From Laguncularia racemosa (lineage: Eukaryota; Streptophyta; Magnoliopsida; Myrtales; Combretaceae): 64,000 nucleotides of DNA. This document shows positions 23,182-34,700 of the stretch, one piece after another (the stretch's first letter is position 1; every line of letters starts with the position of its first letter). The notes below the pieces were generated by a model. That model did not search any database and was not told the DNA's origin. It saw only the letters and a program-made list of their open reading frames with translations. A program made the translations under genes and the position numbers. The stretch covers positions 248,001-312,000 of the forward strand of contig JBBMOL010000231.1 of the NCBI GenBank assembly GCA_037954665.1, read 5' to 3'.

Positions 23182-24149
23182 TGTAGATCCTAATTTAGAT
23201 ATCAAGATGATGACTTGTAGCGCATGGTTAATGTTTAAAAATAAAACACAATAATTAAATAAACAAAAGACAAAAAATAAAAAATAGAGATAGAAGATCA
23301 AGCACATAATTTTATATAGATTATGCTTTGTGAGTTAGTCCTCTCGTTCAACTTCATTGTTGGGGATTTAGTCTTCCACATCGGTGCCATTTCGCTAATC
23401 CAATAAAAAAAATCAGAAGTTACAATCAGTCTACCAAACATTAGCATTTTGCAATATCTACTTTACCTCTCTAGCCCACAACATGGCTAATCTATAGAAC
23501 TACAAAGAATTATTATAACTTCTCTCAACTATAACTAACAACCTTCAAGTAATAAAAAAATCTTAAGGAAAATAACAACAAAGACCCTCAATAGTTTTAG
23601 CACTAAAAAAATGGAACATTAAAATAGATTCTAAAGTAGTGTAGAGGAATCTTTGAGGAAGTTTTTGAGGTTTTAATAGAGTGTAATTCTTAAGTATATT
23701 GTTTTTCTCTCCGTCTTTTTTTTTTTAAAAAAAGAAAAATCTGTATATATATTATCTTTGATCCTTAGCTTCTAAATAATCAAAGAATCTTCTTCAAGTA
23801 TATCCTTAATTATCCGTTGATATTGATCTCCATAATTATTGGGCTTGTTATTTTACTTTTAAAATTTGAACATTACCAATTGCAACTTGAATTATTGATC
23901 TGTTGAGCATGCAATTTTGTTAGATAACCCGGTTGTTAGGCTGATGGCTTCCTCATTACTTATGGATAAACTTCGATCTTTCAATTTGAAATTCAAGCAG
24001 ATATTTTGAATGTGATCACTTGGATATGTCTCTACCTTACATCTTTAATCTCCTTGACTTTAATAAGTTGCAACATCTTCTTCCATTTCTTTATAAATAT
24101 CTATGCCCATGTGTTTTATAGATCTTGAATAAATAGATACAAATAATCA
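23182..24149 (-). repeat. 5' LTR of the copia element
   Basis: On the plus strand it runs from TGTAGATCC to AATAATCA, keeping TG...CA borders, and adjoins the primer site. It is the partner of 17970-19007. Confidence 0.8.
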
Positions 24150-26144
24150 TTTCTTAAAAATATAAACATAACAAAAAAAAAACTTCTTTAAGATTAATCC
24201 CCTTAGATTTATGGACCAATTTAAGTGGAATAGAGTTGGACATATTTCCCAAATACATCCAATAAGTGGAGTTGGGTCTTCAATCTAATTCTATTATAGT
24301 CCAAATCAAGCTCGGATAAATCATTTTGTACAAATCTCATTTTTACACATTCTTTGAGTTATGCTCTAAATATCTTTATCTTTGAAGTTTAGAACAGTTT
24401 CTAATATAATTTCTAAGCTGTTCTATTTTTATTTAATTTATACACTTTATAACCATATTAGTAGAATATTTAATTGTTTTGCTATTGTCAAAACTAACAA
24501 TAGTGAACTTAGCATACTTAAATTATATATATACATATATATTATTATCTTACTCTATATTATAGATTTTTTTATATTTTTTTCCATATATTTTTATTAT
24601 TTTAAATTTTTTATTTTTATTACTTTATTTATTTTTAATATATTATTATATTATTTATTTAATTAAAATACATGAATTTATAAGATGGTACCATGTGTCA
24701 TTCATAATAGGAAAAACTAATGGTAGATTGTTAAGACCTTTGTAGTCTAATAGTATGAATACTTTATCCTAGTAGGATGACTAGGTTCAACCTTCCCACC
24801 CCAAATTAAATTATAATAATACTTGGCAAAAAATAAAATAAAATAAATAATGTCAAAGTTGTTTACAAAGATTGAGGATTGAAATAGAAAAAATTGAATA
24901 TTTACCACTGAAATAGAAAATATAACAATCATTAATAACTAAATTTATACTTTCTCTTTAAACTTCTATTTATAAATTTTAAAAATATGCAAACAATTCC
25001 TGAACGGCTGCTTAAAACCCTAAAGCCATCATTAAAATGATTATAAATAGCAACTATTTAAAGTTTGAGCAATGGTTTGAAATATAGGGTATAATTTTAA
25101 AAGTTATGGAAATTAAAATCACATTTTATAAATCCATGAATGTATTTATACCTAATAAATAGTTTAGGAATGTATTTATAAATTGTCATGCTCTTATACC
25201 TTTTTATTAGGAGATATGTTATCACTATAATAAAACTCATAATCTTCCTTATTAGGTGTTAACAACAAGTGCTTGGCAGCTTACGAGCTAGCACTCGATA
25301 ATACAGCCACTGAGAATTGTGAAAAAGGCCGGTCAAGATCACTAACTTTATAACCTAGTCCCCATGATCAGTCAGTCCACTTTGATCTTTTCAGCGCTTT
25401 GTGACTTTCATTTAAAGTAGTATTAAATAAATTTATTTGCATTTTTCCACAGGCAAATAAGCTTATTGCTCCAAGGTTAATTATACATCTTAATAACTAT
25501 ATATATATATATATATATAAGCACACAAAACTTCTATTAAGATACTCTTGACAAATGTTCTAAGAGATCCTTCTTAAAACCCTTTTTAATATGAAAAAAA
25601 AATATTAGATATTATATGGAGAAATGAATCCTCTAAAGTATTTTAAGTAAAATTATAAGATTTAATGATTAAGAATATTTAAAATTTTAAAACATCTTAT
25701 AACATTATCATACTATCATTTTTTTTCTTCAATTTTTAACTATTTTATCTTGTAATTTTACCTTAAATACTTTACAAAATCCAAATCTACTAATACATGT
25801 TGTGTTATATATACATAATACGTAAAGATTAATAAGATTTTAATATATATAGATAGTATCTAAAATTATTATTATTTCTATAAATATATAAAATAAAATT
25901 TATTGGTATACATTGAATCTTTTAATACCCACTTTTGCAATTGCTTTTTTTTTTTTTTTTCCCACAGTCAATATTACCGGTCCATATAGAGCCGACAACT
26001 TGTTCCTCTCTTCGGCCCTATTCATCATTCATATCTTTACTTTAATTGGCATAAAGAGAAAGGCCATTATGCCTCTTATTTATATTAATAAATTATGTCT
26101 GGCACATGTAGTTGTGTACCTCATTCGAAAAAATAAAAGTTAGA
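24150..26144. other. Intergenic, very AT-rich, no gene seen
   Basis: Low-complexity T-rich sequence at 24520-24670 and a TA microsatellite at 25499-25519. A less AT-rich patch at 25240-25420 begins near a CACTATAATAAAAC-like word seen at some DNA transposon ends, but no matching partner end was found. Confidence 0.45.
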
Positions 26145-26790
26145 GTAAATTATATTAATTACTTAGTAAATTTTATAAATTATATTAATATTTTATTTTT
26201 TTAAATATAATATTTATCTTCTTATTTTTGTTTATATATAAGTAGATATGATATAAAAACTGATGTGACATCTCCATGTTAATACTAATAATATATTTTG
26301 TTTGAATATTATATATATAATAATTAACTAAAATAGTAAATAATTAAATAAATTCTTAAAAATTAAGAAAAAAATACATAAATTTTTTAAAAGAACATAT
26401 ATTATATATAGTATACATACAAGCACATATATATATAACTCTCTTTTTTTCTCTTTTTTTATTTATTATTAGTATAATTAATATATTTTATGTATATTTG
26501 CTTGTATGTATACTATATATATATATATAATATGCACTTAAAAAAATTCAATATTTTCTTCTTCTTTTTTCAAATTTATTTTACTACTTTAGTTAATTAT
26601 TATTATATATATAATATTTAGATAAAATATGTTATTAGTATTATCATGGCGATGACATGTGATAACTCATTAGCTTTTCTATCACATTAGCATACATATA
26701 GGCAAAATAGGGGGAATAAGTATTGTATTTTGAAAAAATAGGCTATCGATGTAATTTACAAAGTTTACAAGGATAATCAATATAATTTAC
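26145..26790. mobile_element. Long fold-back (MITE-like) element
   Basis: The two halves are inverted copies of each other over almost the full length. The ends read GTAAATTATATT and AATATAATTTAC. An inner block from about 26270 (GACATCTCCATGTTAATACTAATAATATAT) pairs with the complement of about 26655-26620. The AGTATACATACAAGCA stretch near 26410 pairs with TGCTTGTATGTATACT near 26500. The loop falls around 26450-26480. No open frame is present. This is the structure of a fold-back or long-TIR MITE; the superfamily is not determined and no clear target-site duplication was identified. Confidence 0.8.
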
Positions 26791-29700
26791 CGTAAAAGCT
26801 AAATTTAGGTTGAGCCATAACCCTAATATACTATATACCCTATAATATTATATTCATTTGATAGATCTGAGTATAATTTTTTAGAACCTATTCTCACATG
26901 ATAGAATATGGTTTCAGCATATCAATATCTTGCACCCACCTAAAAAACTATATGTATAGAATGCATGGTACAAGGTATGTAGTACTTTCCAATAAAAAAT
27001 ATTAAATGATAATAATAAATGTAAAATGATATTATATATCTAACTTCTAAGCTCAATCAAAAAGGAGAGAAAAAAAAAACATATAAGCTTTACATTAAAT
27101 CAATCATCCATAGGAAAACTCAAAAGAATTTCCTATTTTAATTCTTCTACCTTTCTTATATCATTTCTACAATTCTAGTCTTGCTTCTCTTGTCTTATTT
27201 TTTTCCTCATTACTAATCTTACCTTTTACCGTTTTATTTGCATTAAATGTTGTACTTGTAACTTATTATAATAGATTTGGTTTTGTATATTTTGAATAAG
27301 TAAACTAAACTTTCTAATAAATTGTAAGGTCCGCATAGGTTGAGGGTGTGACTTCTCCATAAACGTGTTATTTTGTTACTTTTGTTTTACATTGTCACTT
27401 CTTTTATTAACGATATTGTACTTGATAAATTTTGTAATGCCACTTTGCTAAAGTCGAGGAGAGTGTATCTTCTTACAATTTGAGTAAATAGAATCATATT
27501 ATTGAAATATTGATAGAATCAAGTTGTTAAAATTTTATCTTAGTAATTTTATAATAAAAATTTTAATAGAAAAATATACAAGTTTTACAAGATATCCTAT
27601 ATTATAGGGTGTTATAGAGTGTAGATTCTAATTTTAAAATTTAGAAACCTATACTTGTAGAATAAGGTACAAATAGAGTCATATATCCTCTCTACTCTAC
27701 ATTTGTTCATCCCTAGGCAAATTGTAGGAGGATTTTCTTTCTTTCTTTTTTTTTTTTTTCTGGTAATGATATACTTAGTCCATATCTTTGAAAGAAGTGC
27801 CTAAACCTCCAGACTTATAAGAATATGTTTAATGACCCTATTTTACAATTTCGGTTCCTATCTACATTAAAAAATAGAAATCTACAAACTATCACGACAA
27901 TCATTGGAAAATAACAAAATAAATTACCAAAAAAAAAAACCCACTAAAGTAGTTAAGTTCAAACTAAAAATGATTTAAAATTAAAAATAATAATTTGATG
28001 AAAAAATAAGAATGTATGAAAAATGCACTAGAAAAACAATAATTTTAAATATTGAAATTGATGATTTTCCATTATTGTTTCAAAATTTTCTTTTATTCTT
28101 TTACCTTTATGGATTTTTTTTCTAACTATTTGTGCTATATTTTATTTGTGATTTTTTATTATGATATTTAGAATTTATTACGGAACAAGATGGTCAAATG
28201 GGAGTCCATAAGCATGTTTTTAAAAGACTTGATGATTCCAACCCTCATTTTATAAATTAATTAGCTTTTTACTTGATGATGGTACTTATAATTTGCCTCA
28301 GAAATAAAAGCCATGCTGTCTTTTTACATGATGAAACTTTCGTATATTATGAAGTATCTATATGGAGAAAGTGTTACTCACACATAATTTTCTTTTTAAG
28401 AAAAATAAAAATATATGACCTATGTTTAGGTGTTTTTGTTTTTGCAATTAATTAACATGCATTCTTTCTTTTACAAACTCAATCTAGGGACTTGAGAACG
28501 GAACAAAAGATGGGGAGACTCAGTCCTCCTTCCAAAAGAGATGCAGCTATGTTGAAGAGACAACTATCACGCTTGCAAACATATCTAGACAAGATTAAAT
28601 ATATGATAAGGCTACCTGAAACTGTAATTATCATTAATCAACAAGAAGAATATATAACTCTTCATGTTTCATCATTAGCTATTACTATTAATTAAGGAAT
28701 AAGTGTCAATTTGTGATTAGTCTATAATAATTAATTTAATAAAGTGATATTGTTAAATATATTTAGTTAAATAATATATTCATTAAATTTAAAATAAAAA
28801 CTTCTAAAAAATCTATTTAGATTGATCGGATTGCATTTTGACAAGTGTGTTTTTTTTTTTTTTAATTTCTTTTTCTTTTGAGGGGTGACAAAAGTACTTC
28901 AAAGGGGGTCATGTCTTTCGAATAGGAGTTGGCTAGTCACCGCCACTATAATTGGGTTATACAATTCTCCTCTAGTAATGGTTGTGACTCAATAATTCAT
29001 CTCGGTAGTTGCTAGTTTGCCTATAGAATATTGATTTAATTTCTTTTTCCTTTGTATCCCAGCTATGATTTTATTTTTTAATTTTGAAATTTCATAATTT
29101 TTATTATTTTATTATATTATATAATTAAATATACTTAATAATATTATTTAATTAAATTAATTATTTATAGACCAGTAAAAAATTGACATATATCTGCTGA
29201 TTAATATTAATAGATTGGAGGCATATAAAGTGAAACTTATCTAAAAAGAGAGAGAGAAAGAAGTAATTTTCCTATGATAAAGGAGGTTGGAATATTTCCA
29301 TCAACATAAGCTCCGATTGACTATTTTTCACTTTTATAATCTGCGCTGCTTTCTCAATCACATAACCTAAGTTAATTATCATGCGTTTTGAAATTGTTAA
29401 GTCCACACTCCACATTAAGTTTTTCATACTGTGAAATGTGCATAAAACTCCTAATGAGCGGCGCATTCCTCAATTTATCCAAGCGTGATTTGGCTGAAGT
29501 TATGGTTTTTTATTGTTAAGAAAAAGAAATGAAGGCAATATGTTTTATAGGGTTATTTTATGAAAGTTGGGAAAACCTAACATCTTCTTGTAACTTTGTA
29601 CATACCAGTACTTTGTGGTACATGAAAGCTCATGTACTTACATTGCATTGTAAATGGTATAACATAGAATATGATGAATTTGCTTATGCAATGACTTACG

Positions 29701-30690
29701 TTTTGAGGTCATGACAAGATATATAAGCAGAAGATGCTATAGATATATATGGTTTGACAAATAATTCAACTATCAGAACATTATTGTATTCCCCTTATAA
29801 TTACTTTGTAGCAACTAGTTCATGTGGGGTAGCCTAAAAAGAAATCGCATCGACTCAATCTTATTGATTAAAAAATATCAACTTGGAAGAAAATGTTGGC
29901 GTTTGCATAACTACTTCAAGTTTATTGCCTGATGACGCAAGTGTACACGTAAAGACGTACTGGATTCAAATGCCTATACACCATGAGAATGCAATCGGGT
30001 TAATCATTATACAGCAATAAAAACTTTTAAGTTAATGATTTTTATTGGATTTTGACACATAATTTAAAATTCTATAGGATTCAAGATTGAGCTTAGTTAA
30101 AAAAATAAACAATTAAATAAACTTAATAGCAAATTTGATCCAATTAAAAATAATATATTAACAATAATATTTACTCCTAACCTAAGAAAGCCTTACACTA
30201 GTTTTATGCTTATAACATAGTTAATTTTCAAATTTCATTTACTACAACATTCATTAATATGTTGTTTCGCTAGAGAGTAGACATTGATGGTTTATTATGA
30301 CGAATCGGACTTTAAAATGTGTTATTTAACATTTGTCTATAAAGATCCTTTAAGAAAATGTTTACAATAACTTACAAAATCAAAAGCAAAATATAATATT
30401 ATATGTAATTAGGGCAAGGCTAGTCAAGCAATTAGTCCATAATAACCCTACAAGGGTGGGTTTTGGTATTAGGAGGAAAAACACTAGAGGATTTTTATAG
30501 GGTTTTAGGAGACATTAAACTTTATAAGGACGAGTTTCAATAAAAGGAAAAAAAAAAACTATAGGGATTTTATAAGATTCTAAGAAATGTTAAATCCTCT
30601 AGGAACCCATTCTAAATCTGCTCCAATTGTATTTCTATATTCTATTAGTACAGTTAAGAACTAAGGTCATCAACGTGGGAGTTACACATA
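26791..30690. other. Intergenic, AT-rich, no gene seen
   Basis: Several open frames of 60-70 codons occur (28273-28455, 28492-28695, 29272-29466, 29529-29714), but none resembles a known family or has convincing splice context. Two imperfect copies of a roughly 70-base unit lie near 30450-30600 (variants of TATAGGGTTTTAGGAGACATTAAA). Confidence 0.45.
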
Positions 30691-30691
30691 A

Positions 30692-31058
30692 GTAGCGTTC
30701 GATTAGTAAAATAGGATAATATAAATAAAACTAAATGGCATTATACAAGAGAATAAGATAGTATAATCCTTTTATAACATATTTATTGTGTGTAATATTG
30801 GATATAGATTTTTGCAATATACTTATTCTATAATAATAATAATAAAAAGAAATGGAGTATGTCGATAATTTAGGAACTTGATATAGGATTATTTTTAAAA
30901 TTTCAAAGATATATATTTTGTATCACCAAATATACAATACAAATCTTACCGTTTTAGTCTAGTACCTTAAGGGCCCTTTTGTCTAATATTTTAGGTTAAT
31001 ATGTAAACCATGGACTAAAACTTTTGTCTAATACTAAAGTATGGCAACCAAACAATAG
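30692..31058. mobile_element. Possible hAT-like MITE
   Basis: The left end reads TAGCGTTCGATTAG and the right end reads CAACCAAACAATAGCA, whose complement is TGCTATTGTTTGGTTG. These are imperfect inverted ends of the TAGCGTTTGGTT type common in plant non-autonomous DNA transposons. The inside is non-coding. A clean 8-bp target duplication was not found, so the call is tentative. Confidence 0.35.
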
Positions 31059-31235
31059 CACAATGCATAATTATTTTGCTAAGAGAAATTATGTTTACTT
31101 TCGATAAACTGTTTAATCAATTTTGAGAAAAAAAATAAAAATAATTATTAAGCTTATTAACGAAGCCCGTTTTGTAAATATAACATGCATCCAGTGAGTA
31201 AAAAATGAATATGATTATGATATAAGGAAATGGAG

Positions 31236-31238
<3 letters not shown>

Positions 31239-31301
<63 letters not shown>
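31239..31301. repeat. (TTA)n microsatellite, 21 units
   Basis: An uninterrupted trinucleotide run of about 63 bases. On the minus strand it reads (TAA)n and lies on the 3' side of the LINE, so it may have begun as the element's 3' tail. Confidence 0.95.
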
Positions 31302-34300
31302 GCCCTTAAACATAAAGGAAATTCATTAACCATAATAAGTGTAATTGCATTCTTCACATACACTTTAAGCACAAGAACTATTAAGAGAGAGTAGTTGAAG
31401 GAGTGAGGATGGGTTGTCACAACAGCAATCTAAAAGGGCACATCCTTTTCCTATTATGGGTGGCTACCCAATCAACTACTCTATTAGCTATCCTAAAAAT
31501 ATGTATAAAAGAAAAATTATTAGAAGAACTCAGTTTCTATATATTCTCTTCAATTGGCAAATGATTACTCCACGCTATCTTGTCTACATGACAATTCATG
31601 GCCTTTATGACAAGATCTAACTCGATAATGTATGGATATGAATCTATGGATCGGGCTAACTCCACCTTTACTTTTCCATCGAGCCCTCTCATTCCAAAAA
31701 ACCCTACTTTTCCAATACAACTTAATGGGTTGAACTATCTCTTTTAAAAAACTTTGCTACATTTCTCTCTCTCTAAATCAACCAATTTCAACAAATTTTG
31801 CTAAAGCCTTCTTTTGCCTACTACCATGCATCCCTATTAACCAAGCTTCGAACCATGACCGAGCCCTACCCCCTAACTCCCTATTAATTCGTAATCCCAA
31901 CAACAAAAACCATATACCTTCAACCTAGGGACAAAGAAACAACATGTGTTCCACAGCTTCAACCTCCTCACAAAACAAGCACTTTAGAATATTATAAACA
32001 TGCCTTTTGTGAAGATTAGCCATCTCCGTGATAGAATCAGTCACCACATGCCACTAAAAGTTTCTAACTTTAGGACGCTCCTCCAAGCTTTGTAGCTCCT
32101 TCCATTGTGACACTGACAGCGATTTCAACAAGGAAGCCTTTGAACTATTCAACTCCAATCTATTAATAGCTAATTGGAAATATGCAAATTTCACCGTACA
32201 AACCCCATGCCTATTAAAGAGCTACACTAAAGAGTTTTCTTAGTCATACACAAGAAGAGGTGTAGCTCTGATTGCTTGTTTATCTTCTACTATGATAAGA
32301 TTAGTAATCTAATTTAAATTCCAAAATCTACTAAGATTTCTAATCAACTCACTAACCTTTAAATGGGACCTCTACTCATTCTTATATTTGGATAGACTAA
32401 AAGACAGTAGAGAAGCCATTCATCTATCCTTCCATACATCTATACTATTTCCATTACCAATCTACCATATAAATCCCTTCAACATCACTTTCCTTCCCTC
32501 CAATATACTTAACCATGCCTATGAGGCCCAACTTCCTTTTTGCACCCCTAAAAAATCCTCTTCTAGGAAATAGAGACCTTTTAACAACTGGAGCCATAGA
32601 GCATTTGAGTTACAATAGATTTGCCAGGCTACCTTTGCTAAGAGCCAAGTTAAAAAGGGGCAAGTCTTTAAAACCTAACCTGCCTTTAGCCTTAAGTAAA
32701 GATAAAGAAAGGTAACTAGTCTAGTGAATCTTCCTTTCATTCCCTATTGACCCTACCAAAACTTCACTATCATAATATTCGCTTCATTGCACCACTTAAT
32801 CAGAAATTTGAAACAGCTCATCGAGTACATAAGAACCGCACTGGTAACTAACTTGATCAAAACTTCTCGACCAACTTCACTAAGTAGATTTTACTTTCAA
32901 TTCCTTCACTTTTATCCTAATCTTACCCTTCACAAAATTTAGAGCCTCTACCTTTAACCTACCCAAAATAGTTCACAACCCTAAATACTTCCTAGGATTA
33001 ATAATATTGGGGATGCCCAACCTTGCTACTAGTCCTTTTCACAAAATCCGAAGTATTTTTATTGATGAAAAGATAGGATTTTTGAAATTTTACTTCTTAA
33101 CTAGAAGCTTGACAATAATCTAGTAAAATCTCCTTTAGAATAACTAAATTCTCATCATCTGCATCCATAAAAAATAGTGAGTTATCTACAAACAAAAGAT
33201 GATAAATAATAGGGCAACTCCTTTTATGTCTAATTCCTCTATGAACCCCTTGAGAAACCAAATAATTCACACATCTTGACAAAACATCTGTAATAATAAT
33301 AAACATGCAAGGAGATAGAGGATCCCTTTGCCTTAACCCTCTAGTTAGCTTAATGTGACTCATAACTTTTCCATTCAACATCAAATTATACTCTATAGTA
33401 GTTGTACACGTTGCATTATCCAATTTATCTAACAAACATCTAAGTCCATTCTCAATAAAAAATTCTTCTAAAAAGTCCCATTCGACCCTATCATACGCCT
33501 TACTTATATCAAGTTTTAAAGCACAACAATAAGATTTTCCACTAGATTTAGTTTTAATGAAATGAAACATCTCATGTGCTACCAATATATTATCGTGAAT
33601 CAATCTTTTGAAACAAAAAACACCTTGGCTCTTGGTAATGACATCTTTAAGGAAAGGTTTAAACTTATTGACAATGACCTTGGAAATGATTTTATATAGA
33701 AAATTACATAAACTAATAGGATGAAAATGATTTAAAAAATTAGGTTTAGGCACTTTAGGGATCAAAATTAAATTTGTACGGTTATAAAGAGAAGGAAACT
33801 TGCCTAGAAAAAAGAAGCCTTGAATTGCCCTCACAGTGGTAGGTCTTATTATGTCCCAATAATTGTGATAAAAAATACTAAGAAAACCATATGGTCCTAA
33901 AGCCTTCAAACATCCCATCTAAAAAACTGTTGCTTTAATTTCCTCCCCTATTACCGGTGCACACAACACTCCATTGTCCTCCCTTGAAAACACCGCCGTA
34001 ACCCACTTTAAGCACTGAGCTTCTTTCATAAGAGGTCCTTTTGTATGCAACCTTCTATAGAAATTAACAAAATTACTACCAATAATCGATTCATCTACCA
34101 ACCACATACCATTTTTAGATTTTGTATTTTCAAAATTTTATTATGCTACCTTCAACTTAAAGTGGAATGATGAGAAAAAGAAGTGTTGTGATCTCCATAA
34201 TTCAACCAATTCATGCATGACCTTTGATACCAAAAAACCTTTTCTTGATCCCATAATTCATTGATTTGAATGGTAACTCCCTCCTCATCTTCCTCTTACA

Positions 34301-34700
34301 CATTAACCTCTAGATTCTGGACTTGACCAAGCCTTTGAAGCAGATTTTCCACCTCCACTTTACTATTTGGTACTGCCTTTTTACTCCAATAAATAAGGTT
34401 CTCTTTACAAGACCTCAAACATTGCAACATTACCTCAAAATCAGCCTCCCTCTAACCATTCCAGCTCCTTTGAATGACATCCCTACACTCAACAAAGCAT
34501 CTCTAAACATTCTTAAAATAAAATCTCCCGATCCCCTTAATATCATTTTTATACAAGTCAATAATCAAAACAACATGATTAGACCCCACCATTGGGTAAT
34601 GAATGGGAAAGATTTCTATTCAATCAGTTGAGGCAAAACATCTATCAATACACTCCTTAACCAACTTACTTGTAAATCTTTTCTTTATCCATGGAAAAAT
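31300..34700 (-). mobile_element. Degenerate, 5'-truncated LINE (non-LTR retrotransposon)
   Basis: On the minus strand an endonuclease-to-RT linker (about 34700-33919), reverse transcriptase (33918-33097) and a C-terminal zf-RVT-type segment (about 32010-31935, with CLFCEEVEAVEHMLFLCP) occur in the usual LINE order. The endonuclease core is truncated or unrecognisable. Nonsense codons interrupt the frame, including a TAG just before the RT block at about 33918. The right boundary is approximate. The left boundary is placed at the TAA-repeat tail by inference. Confidence 0.8.
33097..33918 (-). pseudogene. LINE reverse transcriptase, inactive
   Basis: A 273-codon open stretch carries the non-LTR RT blocks: LIPKVPKPNFLNHFHPISLC, ALKLDISKAYDRVEWDFLEE and GLRQRDPLSPCMF. 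The catalytic box reads FVDN where an active element has FADD or YADD, so the second metal-binding Asp is lost. KAPGPDGF at the start has become KALGPYGF. The frame is preceded by an in-frame TAG. Confidence 0.9.

Larger units (their letters stand above)
17970..24149 (-). mobile_element. Defective Ty1/copia retrotransposon with a nested insertion
   Basis: Two direct repeats of about 1 kb (17970-19007 and 23182-24149) bound gag and pol fragments read on the minus strand, so the right repeat is the 5' LTR. The order is right: primer-binding site (23166-23179), gag (23135 down to about 22100), protease core (20216-20180) and part of reverse transcriptase (19363 down to about 19085). The integrase core between protease and RT is missing. 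RT stops before its catalytic YVDD motif, 80 bases from the 3' LTR, and RNase H is absent. Many stops and frameshifts are present. A plus-strand Ty3-type LTR interrupts the element near 20.7-21.9 kb. No convincing target-site duplication was found. It cannot be autonomous. Confidence 0.85.

Noticed and set aside
28492..28695. Small basic protein frame (MRTEQKMGRLSPPSKRD...)
   Set aside because: Only 67 codons in AT-rich DNA with no recognised family. It may be chance or a transposon remnant, and there is too little to annotate a gene.
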